Positions 17,403 to 26,780 of a stretch of 64,000 bases of DNA are shown piece by piece. The stretch spans positions 248,001-312,000 of the forward strand of contig NZ_VZPJ01000005.1 of NCBI RefSeq assembly GCF_008801605.1, written 5' to 3'. Both the position numbers and the translations under genes were made by a program. The notes below the pieces were generated by a model. That model had not been told where the DNA came from and ran no database searches. It saw only the letters and a list, made by a program, of their open reading frames with translations. The DNA comes from Pseudomonas brassicacearum subsp. brassicacearum (GTDB lineage: Bacteria > Pseudomonadota > Gammaproteobacteria > Pseudomonadales > Pseudomonadaceae). Every line of letters starts with the position of its first letter. Position 1 is the first letter of the stretch.

Positions 17403-19004
17403 ATGCGCCATACCTTGGTTTTATCCGCATTGCTGGGCACCGGCCTGCTGGCCACGACGTCCGCAGCCCAGGCCGCTGGCGGCAGCCTGGTGTTCTGTTC
17501 CGAAGGCAGCCCCGCCGGTTTCGACACTGCGCAATACACCACGGCCACCGACAACGATGCCGCCGAGCCGCTGTACAACCGCCTGGCCGAGTTTGAAAAA
17601 GGCGCGACCAATGTCGTCCCAGGCTTGGCGACAAGTTGGGACATTTCCGAAGACGGCCTGAAGTACACGTTTCACCTGCGCGAAGGCGTGAAGTTTCATA
17701 CCACCGACTACTTCACACCGACCCGGGATTTCAACGCCGACGACGTGCTGTTCACCTTCAACCGTATGCTTGACCCGCAGCATCCGTTCCGCAAGGCCTA
17801 CCCCACCGAGTTCCCGTACTTCAACGGCATGAGCCTGAACAAGAACATCGCCAAGGTGGAAGCGACCGGGCCGCTGACCGTGGTCATGACCCTCAACAGC
17901 GTGGACGCCGCGTTCATCCAGAACATCGCCATGAGTTTTGCCGCGATCCTGTCGGCCGAGTACGCCGACCAGTTGCTCAAGAACGGCAAGCCTAGCGACA
18001 TCAACCAGAAGCCGATCGGCACCGGGCCGTTCGAGTTCAAGAGCTACCAGAAAGACTCCAACATCCGCTACGTCGCCAACCAGCAGTACTGGGCGCCGGA
18101 ACGGGTCAAGCTGAACAACCTGATCTTCTCCATCAATACCGACGCGTCGGTACGGGTGCAGAAGCTCAAGGCCAACGAATGCCAGGTCACCCTGCATCCG
18201 CGTCCGGCCGATGTGCCAGCCTTGAAGAACGACCCCAAGCTGCAGTTGATCGAGAAGCCTGGTTTCAACCTGGGCTACATCGCCTATAACACCCGCCACA
18301 AGCCGTTCGACCAGGTCGAAGTGCGCCAGGCATTGGACATGGCGGTGAACAAGCAAGGCATTCTCAATGCCGTGTACCAGGGCGCGGGGCAACTGGCGCA
18401 GAACGCCATGCCGCCGACCCAATGGTCCTACGACGACACCGTCAAGGACGCTCCCTACAACCCGGAAAAAGCCAAGGAATTGCTCAAGGCCGCCGGGGTC
18501 AAGGAAGGCACCGAAATCACCCTCTGGGCCATGCCCGTACAGCGCCCGTACAACCCCAACGCCAAGCTGATGGCCGAAATGCTCCAGGCCGACTGGGCCA
18601 AGATCGGCCTGAAGGTGAAGATCGTCAGCTATGAGTGGGGCGAGTACATCAAGCGCACCAAGAACGGCGAGCACGACATCAGCCTGATCGGCTGGACCGG
18701 CGACAACGGGGACCCGGACAACTGGCTTGGCACGCTGTACAGCTGCGACGCCATTGGCGGCAACAACTACTCCATGTGGTGTGACCAGGACTACGACAAG
18801 CTGATCAAGCAGGCCAAGGTCGTCACCGACCGCGACCAGCGCACCGTGCTCTACAAACAGGCCCAGCAGTTGCTCAAGCAGCAAGTGCCGATCACCCCTG
18901 TTGCCCACTCGACGGTCAACCAGCCGCTGAGTGCCAAAGTCGAAGGGTTCAAAGTCAGCCCCTTCGGTCGCAACGTGTTCTCGGGCGTCAGCCTGAACCC
19001 ATAA
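17403..19004 (+). CDS. periplasmic di/tripeptide-binding protein (DppA-type), second copy
   Basis: A 533-residue precursor of the same SBP_bac_5 family with signal peptide MRHTLVLSALLGTGLLATTS (cleavage after 'AQA'). It repeats nearly every block of the preceding gene ('LVFCSEGSPAGFD', 'NAMPPTQWSYD', 'WAMPVQRPYNPNAKLMAEML', 'SYEWGEYIKR'), with the disulfide Cys positions kept. GAGGGAGCG precedes the ATG. The two copies probably bind different peptide sets; ligand preference cannot be read from the sequence. Confidence 0.92.
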   Translation: MRHTLVLSALLGTGLLATTSAAQAAGGSLVFCSEGSPAGFDTAQYTTATDNDAAEPLYNRLAEFEKGATNVVPGLATSWDISEDGLKYTFHLREGVKFHTTDYFTPTRDFNADDVLFTFNRMLDPQHPFRKAYPTEFPYFNGMSLNKNIAKVEATGPLTVVMTLNSVDAAFIQNIAMSFAAILSAEYADQLLKNGKPSDINQKPIGTGPFEFKSYQKDSNIRYVANQQYWAPERVKLNNLIFSINTDASVRVQKLKANECQVTLHPRPADVPALKNDPKLQLIEKPGFNLGYIAYNTRHKPFDQVEVRQALDMAVNKQGILNAVYQGAGQLAQNAMPPTQWSYDDTVKDAPYNPEKAKELLKAAGVKEGTEITLWAMPVQRPYNPNAKLMAEMLQADWAKIGLKVKIVSYEWGEYIKRTKNGEHDISLIGWTGDNGDPDNWLGTLYSCDAIGGNNYSMWCDQDYDKLIKQAKVVTDRDQRTVLYKQAQQLLKQQVPITPVAHSTVNQPLSAKVEGFKVSPFGRNVFSGVSLNP

Positions 19005-19021
19005 CCGCTTAGCCACACAGC

Positions 19022-19044
19022 GAGGGCTTCCTTTGGAAGCCCTC
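19022..19044 (+). terminator. perfect hairpin after the second dppA-type gene
   Basis: GAGGGCTTCC-TTT-GGAAGCCCTC, a 10-bp perfect stem 18 bp after the stop codon and without a T-run; the same arrangement as after the first copy. Confidence 0.6.
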
Positions 19045-19176
19045 ACGCAGGCGCCTTGCCTGAATTCGTCGATCAGGCGCCATGCAAACGTTTGCTAGCT
19101 GTGAATGAGTTGCAAAAACCAATAGCCGTATCACCTAAAAAGACCGGCATCAAAAGAAAGAAAAGGAGCGTTACCC

Positions 19177-20592
19177 ATGAAACTGAGCAGCACCGCGATA
19201 CTGGCCCTGGCCATCAGCAGCATCACCGCCACGGCCTATGCAGAATCCCAAAGCCAGGCGGTCACCCCGGTGACCCTCAAGACCACCAGCGAGCAAAGCG
19301 AAGCCAAGGGCTTCATCGACGGCCAATCCATCAGTGGCAGCACACGCAACTGGTACGCCAACGAGCAATTCAAGCGCGGCGCGAAACTCACCTATCGCAA
19401 GAACGGCGAAGCACGCGAGACCGACCGCCGTATCAACTGGCTGCAAGGCACCATCATCAAGTACAACTCGGGCTTCACCGAAGGCACCGTGGGCTTCAGC
19501 ACCGAACTGGCCGCCTACAACGTCATCGCCCTGGACCAGGATCGCAAGGACCTGGCGTCCAACAATGGCGGTGCCCCGACCACCCGTCCTGGCGCTGGCA
19601 ACAACCGTACCCTGACCCGCGAAGGCGGCGACGCCGTGGGCCAGTGGAGCAAACTGGGCCTGGCCAACGTCAAGGCCCGTGTTTCCAACACCACCCTGAC
19701 TGCCGGCCGCCAGAACTTCAGCAGCCCGATGGTCGACGTTATCGGCAACCGTGCCCTGCCCTCCAGCTTCCAGGGTGTGAGCCTGCACAGCGAAGAGTTC
19801 GAAAACCTGGCCTTCGACGTCGCCACCTTCGACCGCAACTCGCCACGTACCGAAGAGAGCCAGCGCAAGTTCCGCTCCGAATACGGCGACAGCAGCGTTG
19901 AAACCGATCACGTCAACACCGCGGGTATCACCTACCAACCACTGGCCAGCCTGAAAACCAGCCTGTGGGCGACCCAGGCCGAAGACCTCTGGAACCAGTA
20001 CTACTTCGGCGCCACCCATGAACTGGGCGACAGCTCGGTGCTGAGCCTGACCACCGGCCTGAACTACTACAAGACCGTGGATTCGGGTAAAAGCAAGCTC
20101 GGCGAGATCGATAACGACACCTACTCCCTGTCGTTCGGCCTGACGCACCAGGCCCATAGCCTGACGTTCTCGTACCAGGAAGTGAACGGCAACGAGTACT
20201 TCGACTACCTGCACGAAACCAACGGCATCTACCTGGCCAACTCCCTGCTGTCGGACTTCAACGGCCCGAACGAGAAGTCCTTCCAGATCGCCTACGGCCT
20301 GAACATGGCCGAATACGGCGTGCCAGGCCTGAAGTTCAACATCTACCAGGCTCGCGGCTGGGGCATCGACGGTACTCACTACAACAGCACCGGTTATAGC
20401 GATGTACGGGCCATGGACGGTGAGCACCACTACGAATACGGCATCGGCGCATCCTATGCCGTACAGAGCGGCCCACTGAAAGCCACCGCGATCCGTGCGA
20501 CCTACACCGCACACCGCGCCAGCGAAAACCAGGCCGACGGCAGCCTCAACGAGTTCCGCCTGGTCACCACCATTCCGTTCAACATTCTCTAA
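19177..20592 (+). CDS. opdP: OprD-family outer-membrane porin (OpdP-like)
   Basis: A 471-residue precursor with a signal peptide (MKLSSTAILALAISSITATA, cleavage after 'AYA') and an 18-strand beta-barrel pattern ending in Leu after 'TTIPFNIL'. 'SEAKGFIDGQSISGSTRNWY' at the mature start and 'GRQNFSSPMVDVIGNRALPS' are OprD-family hallmarks. AGGAG precedes the ATG. Between two dppA genes it occupies the position of P. aeruginosa opdP, the porin for Gly-Glu and related dipeptides, so peptide uptake across the outer membrane is the likely role. Confidence 0.9.
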   Translation: MKLSSTAILALAISSITATAYAESQSQAVTPVTLKTTSEQSEAKGFIDGQSISGSTRNWYANEQFKRGAKLTYRKNGEARETDRRINWLQGTIIKYNSGFTEGTVGFSTELAAYNVIALDQDRKDLASNNGGAPTTRPGAGNNRTLTREGGDAVGQWSKLGLANVKARVSNTTLTAGRQNFSSPMVDVIGNRALPSSFQGVSLHSEEFENLAFDVATFDRNSPRTEESQRKFRSEYGDSSVETDHVNTAGITYQPLASLKTSLWATQAEDLWNQYYFGATHELGDSSVLSLTTGLNYYKTVDSGKSKLGEIDNDTYSLSFGLTHQAHSLTFSYQEVNGNEYFDYLHETNGIYLANSLLSDFNGPNEKSFQIAYGLNMAEYGVPGLKFNIYQARGWGIDGTHYNSTGYSDVRAMDGEHHYEYGIGASYAVQSGPLKATAIRATYTAHRASENQADGSLNEFRLVTTIPFNIL

Positions 20593-20667
20593 ACTGCCAC
20601 CGGGCGGTCGACTCACAAGGTCGCCCGTCCGGTCTTTTGCCATTTACCCGATTGCAGAGGATTGACG

Positions 20668-22263
20668 ATGAACATGATCCCCCTACGCGCCGCCATCGCC
20701 GCTGCGCTGCTGAGTGTCGCCGTTGGCGCCACGGCCAAACCCCTGGTGGTTTGCACAGAAGCCAGCCCGGAAGGCTTCGACATGGTCCAGTACACGACTG
20801 CAGTCACTGCCGACGCCGTGGCAGAAACCATTTTCAATCGCCTGGCCGATTTCAAACCCGGCACCACCGAAGTGATTCCGGCCCTGGCCGAATCCTGGGG
20901 CATCAGTGACGATGGCCTGACGTACACCTTCCACCTGCGCAAGGGCGTCAAGTTCCACACCACCGAATACTTCAAGCCGACCCGCGACATGAACGCCGAC
21001 GACGTGGTCTGGAGCTTCCAGCGCCAGCTGGACCCGAATCACCCGTGGCACAAACTGTCGAGCGTAGGCTTCCCGTACTTTGAAAGCATGGGCTTCAAGG
21101 AACTGCTCAAGAGCGTCGAGAAAGTCGACGAGCACACGGTCAAGTTCAGCCTGACCCGCCGCGAAGCGCCGTTCCTGGCCGACATCGCCATGGCCTTCTC
21201 CTCGATCTACCCGGCCGAATACGCCGACCAGTTGCTCAAGGCAGGCAAGGCTGGTGACCTCAACAGCAAGCCAGTCGGCACCGGCCCGTTCGTCTTCCAG
21301 CGCTACAACAAGGATGCCCAGGTGCGCTTCAAGGCCAACCCGGACTACTTCCGTGGCAAGCCGCCGGCCGACGCTCTGGTATTGGCCATCGCCACCGACA
21401 ACAACGTGCGCATGCAGAAACTCAAGACCAACGAGTGCCAGATCGCGCTGTACCCCAAACCCGATGACATCCCCAGCATCAAGAAAGACCCGAACCTGAA
21501 GGTCGCCGAGCTGGATGCGATGACTGTTTCCTACACCGCCCTGAACACCAGCCACAAATACATGAGCGACGTGCGGGTGCGCAAAGCCATCGACCTGGCC
21601 TTCGACAAGGAAGCCTACGTCAACGCGCTGTTCGGCAAGGGCAACGCCACCGTGGCGGTCAACCCGTACCCACCGACGCTGCTGGGTTTCAACCACGACC
21701 TGAAGAACCCGACCCGCGACCTGGACAAGGCCCGCCAGCTGCTCAAGGAAGCCGGCGTGCCGGAAGGCACCGTGTTCACCCTGTTCACCCGCAACGGCGG
21801 CGGCCCGACCAACCCCAACCCGATGCTCGGCGCGCAGATGATGCAGGCGGACCTGGCCAAGGTCGGGATCAAGGTCGACATCCGCGTGATGGAATGGGGC
21901 GAAATGCTCAAGCGCGCAAAAAACGGCGAGCACGACATGGTGTCCGCCGGATGGGCGGGCGACAACGGCGACCCGGATAACTTCCTGACGCCTATGCTCA
22001 GTTGCGAGGCCGCCAAGAACGGCGAAAACTACGCGCGCTGGTGCAACGAGAAGTTCCAGGCGCTGATCGACCAGGCTCGCGCCACAGTGAACCCCAAGGA
22101 ACGCGCCAAGCTCTATGAACAGGCCCAGGTGATTTTCAACCAGGACCAACCGTGGATCAGCATGGCCCACACCCGCATGTTCACAGCAATGCGCAACAAC
22201 GTAGAGGGCTACGTGATTAGCCCGCTCACCACCAACAACTTCGCCACCACCCAGGTGAAGTAG
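20668..22263 (+). CDS. periplasmic dipeptide-binding protein (DppA4-like), third copy
   Basis: A 531-residue SBP_bac_5 precursor more divergent from the two upstream paralogues: 'NPYPPTLLGFNHDL' replaces the 'NAMPPTQWSY' segment, while 'LVVCTEASPEGFDMVQYT', 'FHTTEYFKPTRDMNADD' and the Cys positions are conserved. The start is the ATG at 20668, with AGAGG seven bases upstream, rather than the TTG at 20662. By position just ahead of dppB it corresponds to dppA4 of P. aeruginosa and is the most likely main partner of DppBCDF. Confidence 0.92.
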   Translation: MNMIPLRAAIAAALLSVAVGATAKPLVVCTEASPEGFDMVQYTTAVTADAVAETIFNRLADFKPGTTEVIPALAESWGISDDGLTYTFHLRKGVKFHTTEYFKPTRDMNADDVVWSFQRQLDPNHPWHKLSSVGFPYFESMGFKELLKSVEKVDEHTVKFSLTRREAPFLADIAMAFSSIYPAEYADQLLKAGKAGDLNSKPVGTGPFVFQRYNKDAQVRFKANPDYFRGKPPADALVLAIATDNNVRMQKLKTNECQIALYPKPDDIPSIKKDPNLKVAELDAMTVSYTALNTSHKYMSDVRVRKAIDLAFDKEAYVNALFGKGNATVAVNPYPPTLLGFNHDLKNPTRDLDKARQLLKEAGVPEGTVFTLFTRNGGGPTNPNPMLGAQMMQADLAKVGIKVDIRVMEWGEMLKRAKNGEHDMVSAGWAGDNGDPDNFLTPMLSCEAAKNGENYARWCNEKFQALIDQARATVNPKERAKLYEQAQVIFNQDQPWISMAHTRMFTAMRNNVEGYVISPLTTNNFATTQVK

Positions 22264-22273
22264 ATAAGAAAAC

Positions 22274-22305
22274 GCCCGGTACCCCTTATCCGAGGGCTAC
22301 CGGGC
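22274..22305 (+). terminator. hairpin between dppA4-like gene and dppB
   Basis: GCCCGGTACCC pairs imperfectly with GGGCTACCGGGC in the 74-bp gap before dppB. Lacking a T-run, it probably acts as a partial terminator or 3' stabiliser that lowers permease expression relative to the binding protein. Confidence 0.6.
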
Positions 22306-22337
22306 ACGCCTAACCGGCTGATGAGGTACACCTGAAG

Positions 22338-23348
22338 ATGTTTAGTTTTATTGCCCGCCGACTGGGATTATTGATCCCCACGTTCTTCGGCATCACCTTG
22401 CTGACCTTCGCGTTGATTCGCATGATCCCCGGCGACCCCGTGGAAGTGATGATGGGCGAACGTCGGGTCGATCCCGAAATGCATGCACAGGCAATGGAAC
22501 GCCTTGGCCTCAACAAACCGCTGTATGCCCAGTACCTGGACTACATCGGCAAACTGGCCCACGGCGACCTCGGCGAATCGCTGCGTACCCGTGAAAGCGT
22601 ATGGACCGAGTTCAGCTCCCTGTTTCCCGCGACCCTGGAATTGTCCATGGCCGCGCTGTTGTTCGCCGGTATCCTGGGCCTGCTGGCCGGGGTGATCGCG
22701 GCACTCAAGCGAGGATCCCTGTTCGACCATGGGGTGATGGGCATCTCCCTGGCGGGGTATTCGATGCCAATCTTCTGGTGGGGCCTGATCCTGATCATGT
22801 TCTTCTCGGTATCCCTGGGCTGGACGCCGGTGTCGGGGCGGATCGACCTGCTCTACGACATCGAGCCGAGAACCGGCTTCATGCTGATCGACACGCTGCT
22901 GGCCGATGAGCCCGGCGCGTTTCTCGATGCGCTGCACCACCTGATCCTGCCGGCCATCGTGCTGGGCACCATTCCACTGGCGGTGATCGCCCGCATGACC
23001 CGTTCTTCGATGCTCGAAGTGCTGCGCGAGGACTACATCCGCACCGCCCGCGCCAAAGGCCTGTCGCCTTCGCGCGTGGTGTTCGTGCATGGCCTGCGCA
23101 ACGCGCTGATCCCGGTACTGACCGTGGTCGGCCTGCAAGTCGGCACACTGCTGGCCGGTGCGGTCCTGACCGAAACGATCTTCTCCTGGCCGGGCATCGG
23201 CAAGTGGCTGATCGAAGCCATCGGCGCCCGGGACTATCCCGTGGTGCAGAACGGCATCCTGTTAATCGCCTGCCTGGTGATTCTGGTCAACTTCGTCGTG
23301 GACATCCTCTACGGCTTTGCCAACCCACGCATCCGTCACCAGCGCTGA
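22338..23348 (+). CDS. dppB: dipeptide ABC transporter permease DppB
   Basis: Inner-membrane permease of the dipeptide importer, 336 residues with six hydrophobic helices. It starts MFSFIARRLGLLIPTFFGIT, typical of DppB/OppB, with 'MIPGDPVEVMMGER' after the first helix. The EAA loop that contacts the ATPases is 'LREDYIRTARAKGLSPSRV'. It works as a heterodimer with DppC. Confidence 0.95.
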   Translation: MFSFIARRLGLLIPTFFGITLLTFALIRMIPGDPVEVMMGERRVDPEMHAQAMERLGLNKPLYAQYLDYIGKLAHGDLGESLRTRESVWTEFSSLFPATLELSMAALLFAGILGLLAGVIAALKRGSLFDHGVMGISLAGYSMPIFWWGLILIMFFSVSLGWTPVSGRIDLLYDIEPRTGFMLIDTLLADEPGAFLDALHHLILPAIVLGTIPLAVIARMTRSSMLEVLREDYIRTARAKGLSPSRVVFVHGLRNALIPVLTVVGLQVGTLLAGAVLTETIFSWPGIGKWLIEAIGARDYPVVQNGILLIACLVILVNFVVDILYGFANPRIRHQR

Positions 23349-23358
23349 GATCAAAACC

Positions 23359-24270
23359 ATGAGTACTCCAACTACCGCGGTAGCAGTCGATCAAAGCCTG
23401 CTGTATCCGTCCCCGTACAAAGAATTCTGGCACGCGTTTTCCCGCAACAAGGGCGCCGTGGCCGGGCTGCTGTTCATGATCCTGGTGGTGTTCTGCGCGA
23501 TCTTCGCCCCCTGGGTCGCACCTCACGACCCGAGCGAGCAGTACCGCGACTTCCTGCTGACGCCGCCGGCCTGGCTTGAAGGCGGGCAGATCCAGTTCCT
23601 GTTAGGCACCGACGAACTGGGCCGCGACTTGCTCTCGCGCCTGATCCAGGGTTCGCGCCTGTCGCTGCTGATCGGCTTGTCGTCGGTGGTGATGTCGCTG
23701 ATCCCGGGCATCCTGCTGGGGCTGTTCGCCGGGTTCTTCCCGCGCCTGCTCGGCCCGACCATCATGCGTTTGATGGACATCATGCTGGCCCTGCCTTCGC
23801 TGCTGCTGGCCGTGGCGATCGTCGCCATCCTCGGCCCAGGCCTGATCAACACCGTGATCGCCATCGCCATCGTCTCGCTGCCGTCCTACGTGCGCCTGAC
23901 CCGTGCCGCCGTGATGGGCGAACTGAACCGCGACTACGTGACCGCCGCCCGCCTGGCCGGTGCCGGCCTGCCACGCCTGATGTTCATCACTGTGCTGCCC
24001 AACTGCATGGCACCGCTGATCGTCCAGGCGACGCTGAGCTTTTCCTCGGCGATCCTCGACGCCGCCGCCCTGGGCTTCCTCGGCCTCGGCGTGCAGCCGC
24101 CCACCCCGGAGTGGGGCACCATGCTGGCCTCGGCCCGCGACTACATCGAACGCGCCTGGTGGGTCGTGAGCCTGCCTGGCTTGACCATTTTGCTCAGCGT
24201 GCTGGCAATCAACCTGATGGGCGACGGGCTGCGCGATGCGCTGGACCCGAAACTCAAGAATGCCGCCTGA
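23359..24270 (+). CDS. dppC: dipeptide ABC transporter permease DppC
   Basis: Second permease subunit, 303 residues from the ATG at 23359 ([20 protein letters not shown]); the open frame extends upstream into dppB. The cytoplasmic N-terminus precedes '[20 protein letters not shown]', and the motif '[17 protein letters not shown]' and '[19 protein letters not shown]' are typical of DppC. The EAA loop is '[20 protein letters not shown]'. It lies 10 bp after dppB. Confidence 0.95.
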   Translation: MSTPTTAVAVDQSLLYPSPYKEFWHAFSRNKGAVAGLLFMILVVFCAIFAPWVAPHDPSEQYRDFLLTPPAWLEGGQIQFLLGTDELGRDLLSRLIQGSRLSLLIGLSSVVMSLIPGILLGLFAGFFPRLLGPTIMRLMDIMLALPSLLLAVAIVAILGPGLINTVIAIAIVSLPSYVRLTRAAVMGELNRDYVTAARLAGAGLPRLMFITVLPNCMAPLIVQATLSFSSAILDAAALGFLGLGVQPPTPEWGTMLASARDYIERAWWVVSLPGLTILLSVLAINLMGDGLRDALDPKLKNAA

Positions 24271-24280
24271 GGAGATTCCC

Positions 24281-25249
24281 ATGTCACTGCTAGAAATCAA
24301 GAATCTCAACGTCCGCTTCGGCGACGCCACCGCTGTGCCGGTGGTCGACGGCCTGGACCTGACTGTGGAAAAAGGCGAAGTCCTGGCCATCGTCGGCGAA
24401 TCGGGCTCGGGTAAATCCGTGACCATGATGGCGCTGATGGGGCTGATCGAGCACCCCGGCATCGTCACCGCCGATGCGCTGAACTTCGACGGCAAGAACA
24501 TGCTCAAGCTGAGCAACCGCCAGCGCCGGCAGATCGTCGGCAAGGACCTGGCGATGGTCTTCCAGGACCCGATGACCGCCCTCAACCCTAGCTACACCGT
24601 GGGTTTCCAGATCGAAGAAGTCCTGCGCCTGCACCTGAAGTTGTCCGGCAAGGCCGCCCGCAAGCGCGCCATCGAACTGCTGGAAAAAGTCGAGATCCCA
24701 GGCGCCGCCAGCCGCATGGACGCCTACCCGCATCAACTGTCCGGCGGCATGAGCCAGCGCGTGGCGATTGCCATGGCGATTGCCGGCGAGCCGAAGCTGC
24801 TGATCGCCGACGAACCGACCACCGCCCTGGACGTGACCATCCAGGCGCAGATCATGGACCTGCTGCTGGCCCTGCAAAAAGAGCAGAACATGGGCCTGGT
24901 GCTGATCACCCACGACCTCGCCGTGGTGGCTGAAACCGCCCAGCGCGTGTGTGTGATGTACGCCGGTCAGGCGGTGGAAGTGGGTAAGGTGCCGCAGCTG
25001 TTCGACATCCCCGCCCACCCGTACAGCGAAGCGCTGCTGGCGGCGATTCCGGAGCACAGCATGGGCGCCGAGCGCCTGGCGACCTTGCCCGGCATCGTGC
25101 CCGGTCGCTACGACCGCCCACAAGGTTGCCTGCTGTCGCCGCGCTGCCCGTACGTGCAGGACAACTGCCGTCAACAACGCCCGGCCCTTGACCCGAAATC
25201 CAACAGCCTCGCCCGCTGCTTCTACCCGTTGAACCAGGAGGTGGCGTGA
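24281..25249 (+). CDS. dppD: dipeptide ABC transporter ATPase DppD
   Basis: Nucleotide-binding subunit, 322 residues from the ATG at 24281, preceded by TGAGGAGATTCCC. Walker A 'GESGSGKSV', signature '[15 protein letters not shown]', Walker B '[12 protein letters not shown]'. The C-terminal oligopeptide-transporter region carries the Cys cluster '[17 protein letters not shown]', which in DppD/OppD-type ATPases binds an iron-sulfur cluster in some members. Confidence 0.95.
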   Translation: MSLLEIKNLNVRFGDATAVPVVDGLDLTVEKGEVLAIVGESGSGKSVTMMALMGLIEHPGIVTADALNFDGKNMLKLSNRQRRQIVGKDLAMVFQDPMTALNPSYTVGFQIEEVLRLHLKLSGKAARKRAIELLEKVEIPGAASRMDAYPHQLSGGMSQRVAIAMAIAGEPKLLIADEPTTALDVTIQAQIMDLLLALQKEQNMGLVLITHDLAVVAETAQRVCVMYAGQAVEVGKVPQLFDIPAHPYSEALLAAIPEHSMGAERLATLPGIVPGRYDRPQGCLLSPRCPYVQDNCRQQRPALDPKSNSLARCFYPLNQEVA

Positions 25250-26229
25250 TGGCCGTCGTACTTACCGCCCGTGACCTGACCCGTCATTACGAAGTGTCCC
25301 GCGGCATGTTCAAGGGCCATGCGACCGTGCGCGCCCTCAACGGCGTGTCGTTCGAACTGGAAGCCGGCAAGACCCTGGCCGTGGTGGGCGAATCCGGTTG
25401 CGGCAAATCCACCCTCGCCCGGGCCCTGACGCTGATCGAAGAGCCATCCTCCGGCTCCCTGAAAATCGCCGGCCAGGAAGTGACCGGCGCCAACAAGGCC
25501 GAACGCAAGCAATTGCGCAAAGACGTGCAGATGGTCTTCCAGAGCCCGTACGCGTCCCTCAACCCACGGCAGAAAATCGGTGATCAGCTGGCCGAACCGT
25601 TGCTGATCAACACCAGCCTGTCGGCCACCGAGCGGCGGGAAAAAGTCCAGGCGATGATGAAGCAGGTGGGCCTGCGCCCCGAGCATTACCAGCGCTACCC
25701 GCACATGTTCTCCGGTGGCCAGCGCCAGCGCATCGCCCTGGCCCGCGCCATGATGCTGCAACCCAAGGTGCTGGTGGCGGACGAACCGACGTCGGCGCTG
25801 GACGTGTCGATCCAGGCCCAGGTGCTGAACCTGTTCATGGACCTGCAGCAGGAATTCAACACCGCCTACGTGTTCATTTCCCACAACCTGGCGGTGGTGC
25901 AGCACGTGGCTGACGACGTGATGGTGATGTACCTCGGTCGCCCGGTGGAAATGGGCCCCAACGAGTCCATCTACAGCCGCCCGCTGCACCCGTACACCCA
26001 GGCGCTGCTGTCGGCCACCCCGACCATCCACCCGGACCCGAACAAGCCGAAGATCAAGATCGTCGGCGAACTGCCCAACCCGCTCAACCCACCGTCCGGC
26101 TGCGCCTTCCACAAGCGCTGCCCGTACGCCACCGAGCGCTGCAAGACCGAAGAACCGGCGTTGCGCTTGCTCGATAACCGGCAGGTGGCGTGTCATTACG
26201 CCGAGCAGTTCCTCGACGGTGCGGCATGA
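25249..26229 (+). CDS. dppF: dipeptide ABC transporter ATPase DppF
   Basis: Second nucleotide-binding subunit, 326 residues. AGGAGG lies seven bases before the ATG at 25249, which overlaps the dppD stop by one base (TGATG), so translation is coupled. Walker A 'GESGCGKSTLARAL', signature 'FSGGQRQRIALARAM', Walker B 'VLVADEPTSALD', and the C-terminal Cys cluster 'CAFHKRCPYATERCK'. Last gene of the operon, followed by a strong terminator. Confidence 0.95.
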   Translation: MAVVLTARDLTRHYEVSRGMFKGHATVRALNGVSFELEAGKTLAVVGESGCGKSTLARALTLIEEPSSGSLKIAGQEVTGANKAERKQLRKDVQMVFQSPYASLNPRQKIGDQLAEPLLINTSLSATERREKVQAMMKQVGLRPEHYQRYPHMFSGGQRQRIALARAMMLQPKVLVADEPTSALDVSIQAQVLNLFMDLQQEFNTAYVFISHNLAVVQHVADDVMVMYLGRPVEMGPNESIYSRPLHPYTQALLSATPTIHPDPNKPKIKIVGELPNPLNPPSGCAFHKRCPYATERCKTEEPALRLLDNRQVACHYAEQFLDGAA

Positions 26230-26285
26230 GCAAGGCTTGATCATCCACAGGTTCAACCCATGCACTGGGTAATGCATCAGGCATG

Positions 26286-26338
26286 AAAAACCCCTCCAGT
26301 CCCGACTGAGTATCAGTTGGGCTGGAGGGGTTTTCTTT
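26286..26338 (+). terminator. intrinsic terminator of the dpp operon
   Basis: AAAAACCCCTCCAG pairs with CTGGAGGGGTTTT followed by CTTT. It lies about 60 bp after dppF and, with its flanking A-run, can also serve the converging small gene at 26350-26607. Confidence 0.88.
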
Positions 26339-26349
26339 AGGTTAGAGAC

Positions 26350-26607
26350 CTACGTCTGGCTATCATCCTCTTCATTTTCATCTTCATCACCGTCCGGCGT
26401 ATCGATTGGCGCGCCATCATCGTCCTCGCCATCATCCGGATCACCGGCATCCGAATCGGACGCAGCAAGCATCAACTCACCCTGCGCCACCGAGCCACTC
26501 GATGCGTGCTGCTCGTGCTCATCGCATTCCGCCCAAGCGGCGGTGGAGCCCAGGGACAGCATCACCAAGACCTTCAGCAAAAACATCATGCGTAGCAGCT
26601 TGTTCAT
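26350..26607 (-). CDS. small acidic exported protein of unknown function, 85 aa
   Basis: Not a family I recognise. The ATG at 26605-26607 has AAGGA upstream. The product begins with a good signal peptide (MNKLLRMMFLLKVLVMLSLG..., cleavage after 'AWA'), leaving a mature chain of about 59 residues in which the last 35 are dominated by Asp and Glu ('DDGEDDDGAPIDTPDGDEDE'). Such a tail could bind divalent metal or be disordered. One Cys follows the cleavage site at +2, which is not a lipobox. It converges on the dpp operon and stands next to the REP array. Confidence 0.65.
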   Translation of the reverse strand: MNKLLRMMFLLKVLVMLSLGSTAAWAECDEHEQHASSGSVAQGELMLAASDSDAGDPDDGEDDDGAPIDTPDGDEDENEEDDSQT

Positions 26608-26780
26608 AGCCAATTCCTTCTTTTCCGGATAAAGCCGGGACCTGACGGCGCTCAAGAAAATCTAGTTCTGAACAGGCCGGTTCACCAGATAGGACGCTCC
26701 AGAACAGACAGAAATGCCATAGCCCGACAGATTGGTTTCGAATAAGCGTTATCTCCAAACCTACTAACGCCAGGAACCTA

